Of a DNA stretch of 64,000 nt, positions 55,256 through 63,809 are shown in pieces. This stretch comes from Hydrogenophaga intermedia. Its GTDB lineage: Bacteria; Pseudomonadota; Gammaproteobacteria; Burkholderiales; Burkholderiaceae_C. The notes under the pieces were generated by a model, which had not been told where the DNA came from, made no database searches, and saw only the letters and a program-made list of their open reading frames with translations. Made by a program: the position numbers and the translations under genes. How positions within the stretch are numbered: position 1 is the first letter of the stretch; every line of letters begins with the position of its first letter. The stretch is from contig NZ_JAMBNO010000015.1 of the NCBI RefSeq assembly GCF_023715105.1, positions 79,941 through 143,940 on the forward strand. Direction: 5' to 3'.

Positions 55256-55510
55256 ATGTCCGATCTCAAAGCCCGATTCGAAGCGGCCGTTGCGAATTCC
55301 AAGAAGCTCGCCGAGCGCCCCGACAACAGCACGCTGCTCAAGATCTACGGCCTCTACAAGCAGGCCACCGCGGGCGACAACAGCGAGAAGAAGCCGGGTT
55401 TTGGCGACATGGTGGGCCGCGCCAAGTGGGACGCCTGGAACGGCTTCAAGGGCACCTCGTCCGACGACGCGATGCAGCAGTACATCGATCTGATCGAAAG
55501 TCTGTCTTAA
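55256..55510 (+). CDS. Acyl-CoA-binding protein (ACBP family)
   Basis: 84 aa, the exact size of an ACBP domain. The four-helix signature is present: LKARFEAAVANSKKL, LLKIYGLYKQATAGDN, KWDAWNGFKGTSSDDAMQQYIDLIESL, with the acyl-CoA-contacting YGLYKQAT and KWDAW. It carries long-chain acyl-CoA in the cytoplasm. Its neighbour, a wax ester synthase, uses the same substrates. AGGAG lies nine bases before the ATG. Confidence 0.95.
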   Translation: MSDLKARFEAAVANSKKLAERPDNSTLLKIYGLYKQATAGDNSEKKPGFGDMVGRAKWDAWNGFKGTSSDDAMQQYIDLIESLS

Positions 55511-55608
55511 GCCCACCCCGCCGCGCTGCGCGCGACCCCTCAAGGGGCGGCGCCTGCGGCCCGGCAAAGCCGGTTCCGCGGCACCCTCGATGGACCACCC
55601 GGGCACGC
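55511..55608. repeat. GC-rich palindromic intergenic repeat
   Basis: 98 bp between converging genes. Contains the hairpin-forming ACCCCTCAAGGGGCGGCGCC and GCCCGGCAAAGCCGGTTCC. No gene in it. It resembles the short intergenic repeats common in Comamonadaceae and may act as a terminator. Confidence 0.5.
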
Positions 55609-55944
55609 TCAGGTGGTTTTCTTTTTGGCGGCTGTTTTTTTGGCGGCGGGCTTCTTCGCCGCCAGCAGCGTGTCGAGGTTCTTCACGATCTCCGCCTCGA
55701 TGCGCTCCTTGAAGGCGCCCAGCAGGAAGCCCAGCTTCGCGTCGAGCACGAAGCGATCGGCCGTGACGTGCAGACACCCGCTGACACCCGAGCGCGTGAA
55801 CTCCACCTCGTCGGCCTGCTTGCCCTCTTCGTAGGTGCAGCTCAAGTCGAACTCGTTCTCGGCCTGCTCAGCCCATTCCCAGGCGATCTTGCGCGCCGCC
55901 GCCAGGCCAAGGCTGTGTTCGCGTTCGATGTGGATGTCGGCCAT
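55609..55944 (-). CDS. Polyhydroxyalkanoic acid system family protein
   Basis: 111 aa. Matches the small PHA-granule-region family: MADIHIEREHSLGLAAARKIAWEWAEQAENEFDLSCTYEEG with FTRSGVSGCLHVTADRFVLDAKLGFLLGAFKERIEAEI. The C-terminal tail is phasin- or histone-like, with AAKKPAAKKTAAKKKTT that could bind DNA or granules. It sits 21 bp downstream of the aminopeptidase gene on the same strand. Confidence 0.82.
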   Translation of the reverse strand: MADIHIEREHSLGLAAARKIAWEWAEQAENEFDLSCTYEEGKQADEVEFTRSGVSGCLHVTADRFVLDAKLGFLLGAFKERIEAEIVKNLDTLLAAKKPAAKKTAAKKKTT

Positions 55945-55965
55945 GCGGTGGGTCTCCTCGTGGGT

Positions 55966-57036
55966 TCAGCGGGTCGGCGCCAGGGCCTGCAGCGCGGCGT
56001 GACGTTCGGGTCTGGGCAATTCGGCCAAACCGCGCACCGCATCATAGAAGCGGGCGAAGTCGCGCCCCTCGCGTTCGTACAGGGCCTCGAACGCGGGCAC
56101 GAAGCGGTCGTAGGCGCCCTGGGCGCCCAGCAGCGCGTTGTTGGCGCGCGCCACCCAGGCATCGAAGGCTGAAAAGCCGCCCCAGAAGGCCTTGAGTGCG
56201 GCGTACTCGCGGCGGAAGTCGTCCATCACCGCCTGCTTGCGCGCGCGCTTGGCGTCCTCGTCGAGCGTCGGGTCGGCATAAACGGCCTGCAGCCGCCCAC
56301 GCACCGCGCGCGTGAGCTCGCGAAAGGCGGTGCGGCGCTGGTCGAAGGCGGCGTACTCGGCACGCGCCGCAGGCGTCGATGCCGTGGCCAGCCAGCGCTG
56401 CACGCCGATGCGCTCGACCGCGGTGGCGAAGGATTCGTTGAACGCGGTGTCGTCCTTGACGTAGACGACCTGGTGCGCCAGTTCGTGGAACACCAACCGC
56501 GCGAGCTCGCCTTCGGGGTAGTGGATGAAGGTGTTGAGCAGCGGGTCGCCGCCGACCCAGTTCATCCAGCCCAGCGTGGAATAGGCGGGGACCGGGTAGA
56601 CGGCCACCTCCAGATCGCTGCCGAGGCTGTCGGCGAAGGCGCGCGCGTCGGCCTCGCGGTAGTAGCCGCGGTAACCCACGCAGCCAGCCACCGGGAAGCA
56701 CCAGGTCTTGAGCTCCAGCGACAGCGGTGGCGCGGCCACCACGTTGTAGACCGCGGCGCGGCGGCCGAGGTCGGCGTAACGGCGGTAGCTGGCGTTGTCG
56801 GGCAGGCCGAGTTCGCTGGCCGCGAAGGCGCGCACGCGCTGCGCGAGTTCGAGCCGCTGGCGCAGCGCCTCGGGCGTGGCCGGGTCGGCCAGCCAGTCGG
56901 CCACCGGGCGGGCGCGCCACATCAGGTCGGCGTGGCCGGTGAGCGACTGCCAGTAGTAGCCCGGGCCGCTGGTGCGCGCGCAGCCGGCGGCCAGCACGGC
57001 CGCCACGAGCAGCAGCACCAGCGCCGCGCGGCGCAT
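55966..57036 (-). CDS. Putative zinc aminopeptidase lipoprotein
   Basis: 356 aa. The lipobox VLAAGCARTSG predicts membrane anchoring. The predicted-aminopeptidase family is recognised by GYYWQSLTGHADLMWRARPVADWL near the N-terminus, CVGYRGYYREADA, and the zinc motif LVFHELAHQVVYVKDDTAFNESFATAVE, an HExxH with a downstream glutamate. The start overlaps the stop of the molybdopterin oxidoreductase gene (ATGA), so they share a transcript. Substrate unknown. Confidence 0.82.
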   Translation of the reverse strand: MRRAALVLLLVAAVLAAGCARTSGPGYYWQSLTGHADLMWRARPVADWLADPATPEALRQRLELAQRVRAFAASELGLPDNASYRRYADLGRRAAVYNVVAAPPLSLELKTWCFPVAGCVGYRGYYREADARAFADSLGSDLEVAVYPVPAYSTLGWMNWVGGDPLLNTFIHYPEGELARLVFHELAHQVVYVKDDTAFNESFATAVERIGVQRWLATASTPAARAEYAAFDQRRTAFRELTRAVRGRLQAVYADPTLDEDAKRARKQAVMDDFRREYAALKAFWGGFSAFDAWVARANNALLGAQGAYDRFVPAFEALYEREGRDFARFYDAVRGLAELPRPERHAALQALAPTR

Positions 57037-59099
57037 CAGGCAGCTGCCTCCGCCGCGTCGACCAGGGGCGCCACCTGTACGTGACAGTCGTAGAACGTGG
57101 GCCCGCGGCCCAGGTCGGTCAGGCGCTGGCTCGTCACCTCGTTCACGTTGGTGCCGAAGGGCCCGAGCTTGCGCCACCAGATGCCCAGGCCGTTGACCAC
57201 GCCAGGGCGCGCGCGCGGGGACACTTCGGCCACACAGCGGTATTCGCCGCGCTCGTTGAACACGCGCACCATCTGGCCGCTGTCGATGCCGCGCACCGCG
57301 GCGTCGTCGGCGTGGATCTCCAGCAGCGGCCGGCCCTCGATGTCGCGCAGGCTCTGCACGTTGACGAAGCTGCTGTTGAGGAAGTTGCGCGCCGGCGGCG
57401 AGATCATGGCCAGCGGGTAGTCGGGGTGGGTGCCGCCGGGTTCGGCGTTCGGCAGGTGATCGGGCAGCGGGTCGAGCCCCTGGGCCGCCAGGCGCTCGCT
57501 GTGGAACTCGCACTTGCCCGAGGGGGTGGGGAAATCCCCGTTGGCAAACGGCGCCTCGGGCACCGCCAGCGAGGCCCAGCCGGTGTCGAGCAAGCGCTGG
57601 AAATCGACCCGGTCGCCGAAGGCGGTGCGGCACAGCGTGAGGTCGTCTTCGGCGAAACAGGGCTCGTTGAAACCCATGCGCGCGGCGAGTGCGCGGAAGA
57701 TGTCGGCGTTGCTGCGCGCCTGGCCGAGCGGTGCGATGGCCGGGCGGTTGAGCAGCACGTCGGTGTGGCCGTAGCTGGTGTGGATGTCCCAGTGCTCGAG
57801 CTGCGTGGTGGCGGGCAGCACGATGTCGGCGTGGTCGGCGGTGTCGGTCAGGAAGTGTTCCAGCACCACGGTGAACAGGTCCTCGCGCGCAAAGCCACGG
57901 GCCACCTTGCCCGATTCCGGCGCCACCGCCACCGGGTTGCTGTTGTAGACGATGAGCGCCTCGACCTTCGGTCCGAAGGCGGGTGAGGCCTCGCGCAGCA
58001 GGTCATCGCCGATGGTGCTCATGTTGAGGGTGCGCGGCGAGCGCCCGGCGAGCAGGTCGGGCCGGTACAGCGCCTCGCGGCGCACGGGGAACTGGCCCGA
58101 GGACGACAGCAGCACGCCGCCCGCGCGGTGCCGCCACGCCCCCACCAGCGCCGGCAGACAGGCCACGGCACGCGCCGCATTGCCACCGCCTCGCACGCGC
58201 TGCATGCCGTAGTTCAGGCGGATGGCAGCCGGCTTCGTGGTGCCATAGGCGTGCGCCAGATCGACGATCTGCTGTACCGGCACGCCACAGACGGCGGCGG
58301 CGCGTTCGGGTGACCACTGCAGGGCGCGCTCACGCAGGCCTTCCCAGCCCAGCGTGTGGCGCGCGATGTAGTCGTGGTCGAGCCAGTCGTGCACGATGAG
58401 TTCGTGCATCAGCGCCAGCGCCAGCGCGGCGTCGGTGCCGGGCTTGAGCGCGATGTGTTCGTGGCACTTGTCGGCTGTTTCGGTGCGCCGCGGGTCGATG
58501 CAGACCAGCCGCGCACCGTCGCGCTTGGCTTGCTGCGCGAGCTTCCAGAAGTGCAGGTTGCTGCCGATGCTGTTGCTGCCCCAGATCAGGATCAGCCGGG
58601 CTTCGGCGAAGTGTTCCACCTTCATCCCGACCTTGCCACCCAGGGTCTGGACGAAGCCCTCGCCGCCGGCAGCGGCGCAGATGGTGCGGTCCAGCAGCGA
58701 GGCGCCCAGGCGGTGGAAGAAGCGCGCGGCCATGCCCTCGCTCTGCACCAGGCCCATGGTGCCGGCATAGCTGTACGGCAGGATGGCCTGCGGGTCGCGC
58801 GCGGCGATCGCCGTCAGGCGGGCGGCGATCTCGTCAAGCGCGGCATCCCAGCCGATCGGCTCGAAACGCCCATTGCCCTTGGGGCCGGTGCGCCGCAGCG
58901 GCGTGAGCACGCGCTCGGCGTGGTGGGTGCGCTCGGCGTAGCGCGACACCTTGGTGCACAGCACACCATCGGTGTGGGCGTGTGCCGGGTTGCCCTGCAC
59001 CTTGATCGCACGGCCGCCCTCGACCGTGGTGAGCAGGGCGCAGGTGTCGGGGCAATCATGCGGGCACGCCCCGCGAACGACAGTGGTGGCTTCGGTCAT
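57036..59099 (-). CDS. Molybdopterin-dependent oxidoreductase (BisC/formate dehydrogenase superfamily)
   Basis: 687 aa. The N-terminal [4Fe-4S] motif CPHDCPDTC plus a later Cys in GVLCTKVSRY is present. Molybdopterin-guanine-dinucleotide contacts include LIWGSNSIGSN, DPRRTETADKCHEHIALKPGTDAALALALMHELI and a C-terminal dinucleotide-binding domain (FVNVQSLRDIEG, RVFNERGEYRC). There is no Tat signal, so it is probably cytoplasmic. Soluble members of this group act on various small molecules; substrate unknown. The ATG at 59099 is chosen because the Cys motif starts ten residues later. Confidence 0.85.
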   Translation of the reverse strand: MTEATTVVRGACPHDCPDTCALLTTVEGGRAIKVQGNPAHAHTDGVLCTKVSRYAERTHHAERVLTPLRRTGPKGNGRFEPIGWDAALDEIAARLTAIAARDPQAILPYSYAGTMGLVQSEGMAARFFHRLGASLLDRTICAAAGGEGFVQTLGGKVGMKVEHFAEARLILIWGSNSIGSNLHFWKLAQQAKRDGARLVCIDPRRTETADKCHEHIALKPGTDAALALALMHELIVHDWLDHDYIARHTLGWEGLRERALQWSPERAAAVCGVPVQQIVDLAHAYGTTKPAAIRLNYGMQRVRGGGNAARAVACLPALVGAWRHRAGGVLLSSSGQFPVRREALYRPDLLAGRSPRTLNMSTIGDDLLREASPAFGPKVEALIVYNSNPVAVAPESGKVARGFAREDLFTVVLEHFLTDTADHADIVLPATTQLEHWDIHTSYGHTDVLLNRPAIAPLGQARSNADIFRALAARMGFNEPCFAEDDLTLCRTAFGDRVDFQRLLDTGWASLAVPEAPFANGDFPTPSGKCEFHSERLAAQGLDPLPDHLPNAEPGGTHPDYPLAMISPPARNFLNSSFVNVQSLRDIEGRPLLEIHADDAAVRGIDSGQMVRVFNERGEYRCVAEVSPRARPGVVNGLGIWWRKLGPFGTNVNEVTSQRLTDLGRGPTFYDCHVQVAPLVDAAEAAA

Positions 59100-59253
59100 G
59101 TGACGGCGTGGGTGTTGCGTGCGGATCATAGGCAGGCGCGCCTGCCCCGCGCAGCACACCGCTCAGCGGATGGCGCGCTTTCATGTGTCTGGGTGTTTAT
59201 ACCCTTACCAAGTATTGCTGTCCCACGAACGACCAGCCCCTGGAGGACCCTAC

Positions 59254-60405
59254 ATGCGACGTCGACACATCCTGCGCGCCGCCGGCGCTGCCGCTGCGCT
59301 GCCCGGCCTTGCCCTCTTGCCCGGACGCGCAGCCGCGCAGGTGGCCGGCCTGACCGACACCACCATCGTATTGGGCCAGTCGGCGCCCTTCAGCGGGGCG
59401 GCCGAGCAGCTTGGCCTGCAGTTCCACCTGGGCGCGCAACTCTTCTTCGAACAGCTCAACGCCAAGGGCGGCGTGCAGGGCCGCCGCGTCGAGTTGCGCC
59501 GCTTGGACGACGGCTACGAGCCGGACAAGTGCGCGGCCAACACCAGACAGTTCATCGGTGACGGCGTGTTCGCGCTATTCGGCTACATCGGCACGCCCAC
59601 CAGCGTGGTGGCCTTGCCCCTGGCCACCGAGGCCAAGGTGCCCTTCTTCGCGCCGTTCACCGGCGCCGAGGTGCTGCGCACCCCGTTCAACCGCTATGCC
59701 ATCCACGTGCGGGCGTCGTACTTCGACGAGACCGCGGCCATCGTGCGCCAGCTCACGCAGGTGGGCATCAAGCGCATCTCGGTCTTCTACCAGAACGATG
59801 CCTACGGCAAGGCCGGTCTGGAGGGCGTCACGCGCGCGCTCAAGGAACTCAATCTCGAGCCGGCTTCCCTCGGCACGGTCGAGCGCAACACGGTCGACGT
59901 GGCCGAATCCATCAAGTCCATCATGGCCGGTCGTCCCGAGGCCATCGTGCAGATCAGCGCCTACAAGTCCTGCGCCGCCTTCATCCGCGAGTCGCGCAAG
60001 GCGGGTTTCGCCGGCAACCTCTACAACGTGTCGTTCGTGGGCACGCAAGCCCTGCTGGATGAACTCGGCAAGGACGCACGCGGCGTGGCGGTGAGTCAGG
60101 TGATGCCCTTCCCCTACAGCCCGGTGTCACCCATCTCGGGCGAATACCTGGCCGCGGTGCGCGCCAAGCAAGGGCGCGCGCCCAACTACTCCGGCATTGA
60201 GGGCTTCGTGGCCGCCAAGGTGTTCACCGAGGCGCTCAACCGCGCCGGCCGCGGGGTCACCCGCGAGGGCTTCATCAACGCGGTGCAGACCCTGCGCAAC
60301 ATGGACATGGGTGGCTTCCCGCTCGACTTCGGCCCCAACAAGCACACCGGCTCGAAGTTCGTCGAACTGACCCTGCTGACCGAGGACGGCCGCATCCGGC
60401 GTTGA
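59254..60405 (+). CDS. LIV-type ABC transporter substrate-binding protein, orphan
   Basis: 383 aa. Signal peptide MRRRHILRAAGAAAALPGLALLPGRAAAQ (Tat-like arginines). The periplasmic-binding fold shows IVLGQSAPFSGAAEQLGLQFHLGAQLFFEQLNAKGGVQGRRVELRRLDDGYEP and the C-terminal MGGFPLDFGPNKHTGSKFVELTLLTEDGRIRR. A GGAGGA ribosome site is ten bases before the ATG. No permease or ATPase genes are nearby. It is an intact paralogue of the frameshifted protein at 16801. The 154 bp upstream contain a TTATAC-like -10 near 59198. Confidence 0.9.
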   Translation: MRRRHILRAAGAAAALPGLALLPGRAAAQVAGLTDTTIVLGQSAPFSGAAEQLGLQFHLGAQLFFEQLNAKGGVQGRRVELRRLDDGYEPDKCAANTRQFIGDGVFALFGYIGTPTSVVALPLATEAKVPFFAPFTGAEVLRTPFNRYAIHVRASYFDETAAIVRQLTQVGIKRISVFYQNDAYGKAGLEGVTRALKELNLEPASLGTVERNTVDVAESIKSIMAGRPEAIVQISAYKSCAAFIRESRKAGFAGNLYNVSFVGTQALLDELGKDARGVAVSQVMPFPYSPVSPISGEYLAAVRAKQGRAPNYSGIEGFVAAKVFTEALNRAGRGVTREGFINAVQTLRNMDMGGFPLDFGPNKHTGSKFVELTLLTEDGRIRR

Positions 60406-60540
60406 GGCCTGGAGGCGCTCCGAAACGGTCGCCTGGCTTGTTGGTCGCGACAGCACCACCGCTGGACGGCCCCGTGGACCTGTTCGGTTCATTTTTGAGT
60501 ACCTTATGCCTCTTTGAATGAGCCAATTGAGGTGCTTTGT

Positions 60541-61065
60541 ATGAGTAGTCGTGCCTGGCTCGGTGCCCTCGGCTTGTTGGTGCATCCCATCGTCCCAGGG
60601 GCCGAGCCCACCTGGGAGCATCTGCTCGAGCGCAGTCGTGCCGAACTGCGCGAGGCCCAGCGGGTGTTCATCGAAGAGCACAAGGCGGAGAGCTTTGAGC
60701 GCTACGACCTGGATTTCGAGCGCGGGGAGATCGCGCTGTCCAGCAACGGCGTGCCCGGTCTGGTCGGCAGCGTGGTGTACGTGGGCGTGTACTCGAAAGC
60801 CACCAGCCGCTGGCTTTGGGGTTGGGCCGACGGGGACGTGCCGAGTCACTTGAGCCAGCGCCTCGAGGCGGTCCGTGATCTTGGCGCCGCACGGGGGTTC
60901 AAGTCATTGAGCCGCAAGAGCTGGCGGGGCGACACCCTGGACGCACAGGACATGACCGCCGTCACCTTTTTCCTGCTGCAAGGGAAGGCCATGTACCGAC
61001 AGCCCAGCGTGGATGGCCAGCGCTATCGCTATTGGGTGTTCACAGACCTTCGCCCGACAAGGTGA
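60541..61065 (+). CDS. DUF6882-like small protein
   Basis: 174 aa. The N-terminal stretch is weakly hydrophobic, followed by LLERSRAELREAQRVFIEEHKAESFERYDLDFERGEIALSSNGVPGLVG and SRWLWGWADGDVPSHLSQRLEAVRDLGAARG, typical of the DUF6882 family. The ATG at 60541 has GAGG eight bases upstream; a TTG 27 bases earlier is possible. It has its own probable promoter in the 135-bp gap. Function unknown. Confidence 0.7.
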   Translation: MSSRAWLGALGLLVHPIVPGAEPTWEHLLERSRAELREAQRVFIEEHKAESFERYDLDFERGEIALSSNGVPGLVGSVVYVGVYSKATSRWLWGWADGDVPSHLSQRLEAVRDLGAARGFKSLSRKSWRGDTLDAQDMTAVTFFLLQGKAMYRQPSVDGQRYRYWVFTDLRPTR

Positions 61066-61129
61066 TGTCACCAAAGGAGCCCATGCACGGGGCTTGACCC
61101 GATACCATGCCCGGTTTCGGAGACCGGAC

Positions 61130-62350
61130 ATGAAACTCATCGATTCCATCGTCACGCAGGCTGCCGGCATCGCTGCCGTGCGCCGCGACATCCACGCCCA
61201 TCCCGAACTCTGTTTTGAAGAGGTGCGCACCGCCGACGTGGTGGCCGCCAAGCTCACCGAGTGGGGCATTCCCGTGCACCGCGGCATGGGCACCACCGGC
61301 GTGGTGGGCATCGTGCACGGCCGCGACGGCGGCGCCTGTGGGCGCGCCATCGGCCTGCGCGCCGACATGGATGCCTTGCCGATGCAGGAGCACAACCACT
61401 TCGAACACGCCAGCAAGCACGCCGGCAAGATGCACGCCTGCGGCCATGACGGCCATACCGCCATGCTGCTGGCCGCGGCCCAGCACTTCGCCAAGCACCG
61501 CAACTTCGACGGCACCGTCTACCTGATCTTCCAGCCGGCCGAAGAAGGTGGCGGCGGCGCACGCGAGATGATCAAGGACGGCCTGTTCAAGCAGTTCCCC
61601 ATGGAGGCCGTGTTCGGCATGCACAACTGGCCCGGCCTGCCCACCGGCAGCTTCGCGGCCAGCGCGGGTCCGGTGATGGCGTCGAGCAACGATTTCGTCA
61701 TCACCATCCGCGGCAAGGGCGCGCACGCCGCGCTGCCGCACAACGGCATCGACCCGGTGCCCGTGGCCTGCCAGATGGTGATGGGCTTTCAGACCATCAT
61801 CACGCGCAACAAGAAGCCGGTGGACGCGGGCGTGATCTCGGTCACCATGATCCACACCGGCGAGGCGAACAACGTGGTTCCCGATCACGCGGAATTGCGC
61901 GGCACCGTGCGCACCTTCACCTATGAGGTGCTCGACCTGATCGAGCGCCGCATGAAGGAGATCGCCGAGCACACCTGCGCGGCTTACGAAACCACCTGCG
62001 AGTTCCAGTTCAACCGCAACTACCCGCCCACCGTGAACCACCCCGAGGAGACGGCGTTTGCGCGCGAGGTGCTGGCCGAGATCGTCGGCCCCGAGCGCGT
62101 GGTGCCGCAGGAGCCCACCATGGGCGCGGAAGACTTTGCCTACATGCTGCAGGAGCGTCCGGGTTGCTACCTGTTCATCGCCAACGGCGACGGCAGCCAC
62201 CGCGAGACCGGCCATGGCGACGGCCCGTGCATGCTGCACAACCCGAGCTACGACTTCAACGACGACCTGATCCCGCTGGGCGCCACCTACTGGGTGCGCC
62301 TGGCCGAAAAATGGCTGGGCCAGCCGCGCCGCGCCGGGGGTGCGGCGTGA
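61130..62350 (+). CDS. M20-family amidohydrolase (hippurate hydrolase-like)
   Basis: 406 aa. Metal ligands are in HAHPELCFEEVRT, GKMHACGHDGHTAMLLAAA (Cys-Gly-His-Asp), FQPAEEGGGGAREMI and PTMGAEDFAYML; the dimerisation domain follows VMASSNDFVITIRGKGAHAALPHNGIDPV. It cleaves N-acyl amino acids such as hippurate or N-acetylated residues. Its stop overlaps the GTG start of the next gene, pointing to a two-gene operon of peptide or acyl-amino-acid breakdown. Confidence 0.9.
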   Translation: MKLIDSIVTQAAGIAAVRRDIHAHPELCFEEVRTADVVAAKLTEWGIPVHRGMGTTGVVGIVHGRDGGACGRAIGLRADMDALPMQEHNHFEHASKHAGKMHACGHDGHTAMLLAAAQHFAKHRNFDGTVYLIFQPAEEGGGGAREMIKDGLFKQFPMEAVFGMHNWPGLPTGSFAASAGPVMASSNDFVITIRGKGAHAALPHNGIDPVPVACQMVMGFQTIITRNKKPVDAGVISVTMIHTGEANNVVPDHAELRGTVRTFTYEVLDLIERRMKEIAEHTCAAYETTCEFQFNRNYPPTVNHPEETAFAREVLAEIVGPERVVPQEPTMGAEDFAYMLQERPGCYLFIANGDGSHRETGHGDGPCMLHNPSYDFNDDLIPLGATYWVRLAEKWLGQPRRAGGAA

Positions 62351-63444
62351 TCGCGGTTCAAGACGCCTTCTCCCCGACCTACGCCCAGGCCCGCATCAAG
62401 TTCCTCGAAGCCGCCGCCACCGCCGGCATGGCCATTCGCAGCCACGAGCACCCGCTCAAGGGCCGCGAAGGCGAGACGCTGGCGATGGATCTCGCGCTCG
62501 ATGGCCCCGCGGATGCCGACAAGCTGCTCATCGTGAGCAGCGCCTGCCACGGTGCCGAGGGTTTCTGTGGCTCGGGTGTTCAGGTGTTCGCCGCGCACGA
62601 CGCCGAGTGGCGCGCCAAGGCGCGCGATGCGGGCGTGGCCGTGCTCTACATCCATGCGCTCAACCCGCACGGCTTTTCGTGGCTGCGCCGCGTCACGCAC
62701 GAGAACGTGGACCTGAACCGCAACTTCCAGGACTTCTCGCAACCGCTGCCGGTGAACGAGGCCTATGCCGAGTTGCACCCGCTGCTCCTGCCGCCCGAAT
62801 GGCCCCCCACGGCCGACAACGAAGCCGCCGTGCAGGCCTGGATCGCCAGGAATGGCATGACCGCCTTTCAGGCCGCCATCACCGTCGGCCAACATCGATT
62901 CGCCGACGGCATGTTCTTCGGCGGCACCGCGCCCACCTGGAACAACACCACGCTTCGCCAGGTGCTGCGCGACCACGCGCAGGCCGCAAGGCGCATCGCC
63001 TGGATCGACCTGCACACCGGTTTGGGCCCCAGCGGCCTGGGCGAGCGCATCTGCGCCTGCCGCGACGACGCGCAGGCCCTGGCCCGCGCGCGCGCCTGGT
63101 GGGACGGCAACGGTGACACCCCGGTCACCAGCATCTACGACGGCTCGTCCACCTCAGCCCGGCTCACGGGGATGATGTGGGCCTCGGTCTACGCCGAATG
63201 CCCGCAGGCCGAGTACACCGGCATCGCCATGGAATACGGCACGGTGCCCATTCCCGAAGTCATCGGCGCCCTGCGCGGCGACCACTGGCTGCACCAGCAC
63301 CCCGACGCGCCGGCCGAACTGCAGGCGCAGATCAAGCAGCGCCTGAAGGACGCCTTCTACACCGACACCGACGTGTGGCGCGGTCAGATCGTGAGTCAGG
63401 CGCGGCAGTCGCTGTTTCAGGCTGTTGACGGGTTGTCGTCCTGA
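62347..63444 (+). CDS. M14-type metallopeptidase family protein (DUF2817)
   Basis: 365 aa from GTG 62347, which overlaps the previous stop (GTGA). Zinc-site features of the carboxypeptidase fold are SSACHGAEGFCGSGVQ (His and Glu), WIDLHTGLGPSG (His) and the catalytic IAMEYGTVPIPEV. HENVDLNRNFQDFSQPLPVNEAYAELHPLLLPPEWP is the family-specific loop. Probably cytoplasmic; natural substrate unknown. Paired with the M20 enzyme. Confidence 0.87.
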   Translation: MIAVQDAFSPTYAQARIKFLEAAATAGMAIRSHEHPLKGREGETLAMDLALDGPADADKLLIVSSACHGAEGFCGSGVQVFAAHDAEWRAKARDAGVAVLYIHALNPHGFSWLRRVTHENVDLNRNFQDFSQPLPVNEAYAELHPLLLPPEWPPTADNEAAVQAWIARNGMTAFQAAITVGQHRFADGMFFGGTAPTWNNTTLRQVLRDHAQAARRIAWIDLHTGLGPSGLGERICACRDDAQALARARAWWDGNGDTPVTSIYDGSSTSARLTGMMWASVYAECPQAEYTGIAMEYGTVPIPEVIGALRGDHWLHQHPDAPAELQAQIKQRLKDAFYTDTDVWRGQIVSQARQSLFQAVDGLSS

Positions 63445-63809
63445 GTCCTTCGTCTCGCCTGTATTTGTGGCGGGCCGAGGGCTTGGGCTGTGTGGCCGGG
63501 GGCTTCACTGCGCTGCCCCTTCGGGGTCCGCTGCGGTGCTCGTCTGCGTGGCCCACGGCATAACTCGCTGCGCGGGCTGCGCCCGCTCCGCTTGTATGTT
63601 CGAGGCGTCGGGGTGGAGGGACTCATTCCGCCTTCGGCCGCGGCAGCGGACCGACAGTTTTGAGATTTCTCCCGCCCCACCTCCCAACGTCGATCAGGAA
63701 CTGAGTGGCGCTGCACCGAATGGTGAAACGACCACCGATCTGAAGGCAAGCCAACGTGGTTGGTGGGCTGCACCCCGACACGGCAAATTGTCCAATCGGA
63801 GGTGTAGCC
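63445..63809 (+). other. Noncoding stretch before an IS110 transposase: host repeat plus probable IS left end
   Basis: 365 bp without a convincing gene. 63480-63600 is GC-rich with short hairpins (CCCCTTCGGGG at 63516-63526; GCGGGCTGCGCCCGC at 63572-63586) and looks like a host intergenic repeat. From about 63640 the composition becomes more mixed, with a possible hairpin CCAACGTGGTTGG (63751-63763). In IS110-group elements the region before the transposase encodes a structured bridge RNA of roughly 150-200 bases, so this part is a candidate; I could not define its ends or loops. Confidence 0.45.

Noticed and set aside
57073..57090. CCTGTACGTGACAG as a third lux-box-like site
   Set aside because: Half-sites are too close (5-base centre after CTGT), it lies inside the molybdopterin oxidoreductase coding sequence, and it is not near a promoter.
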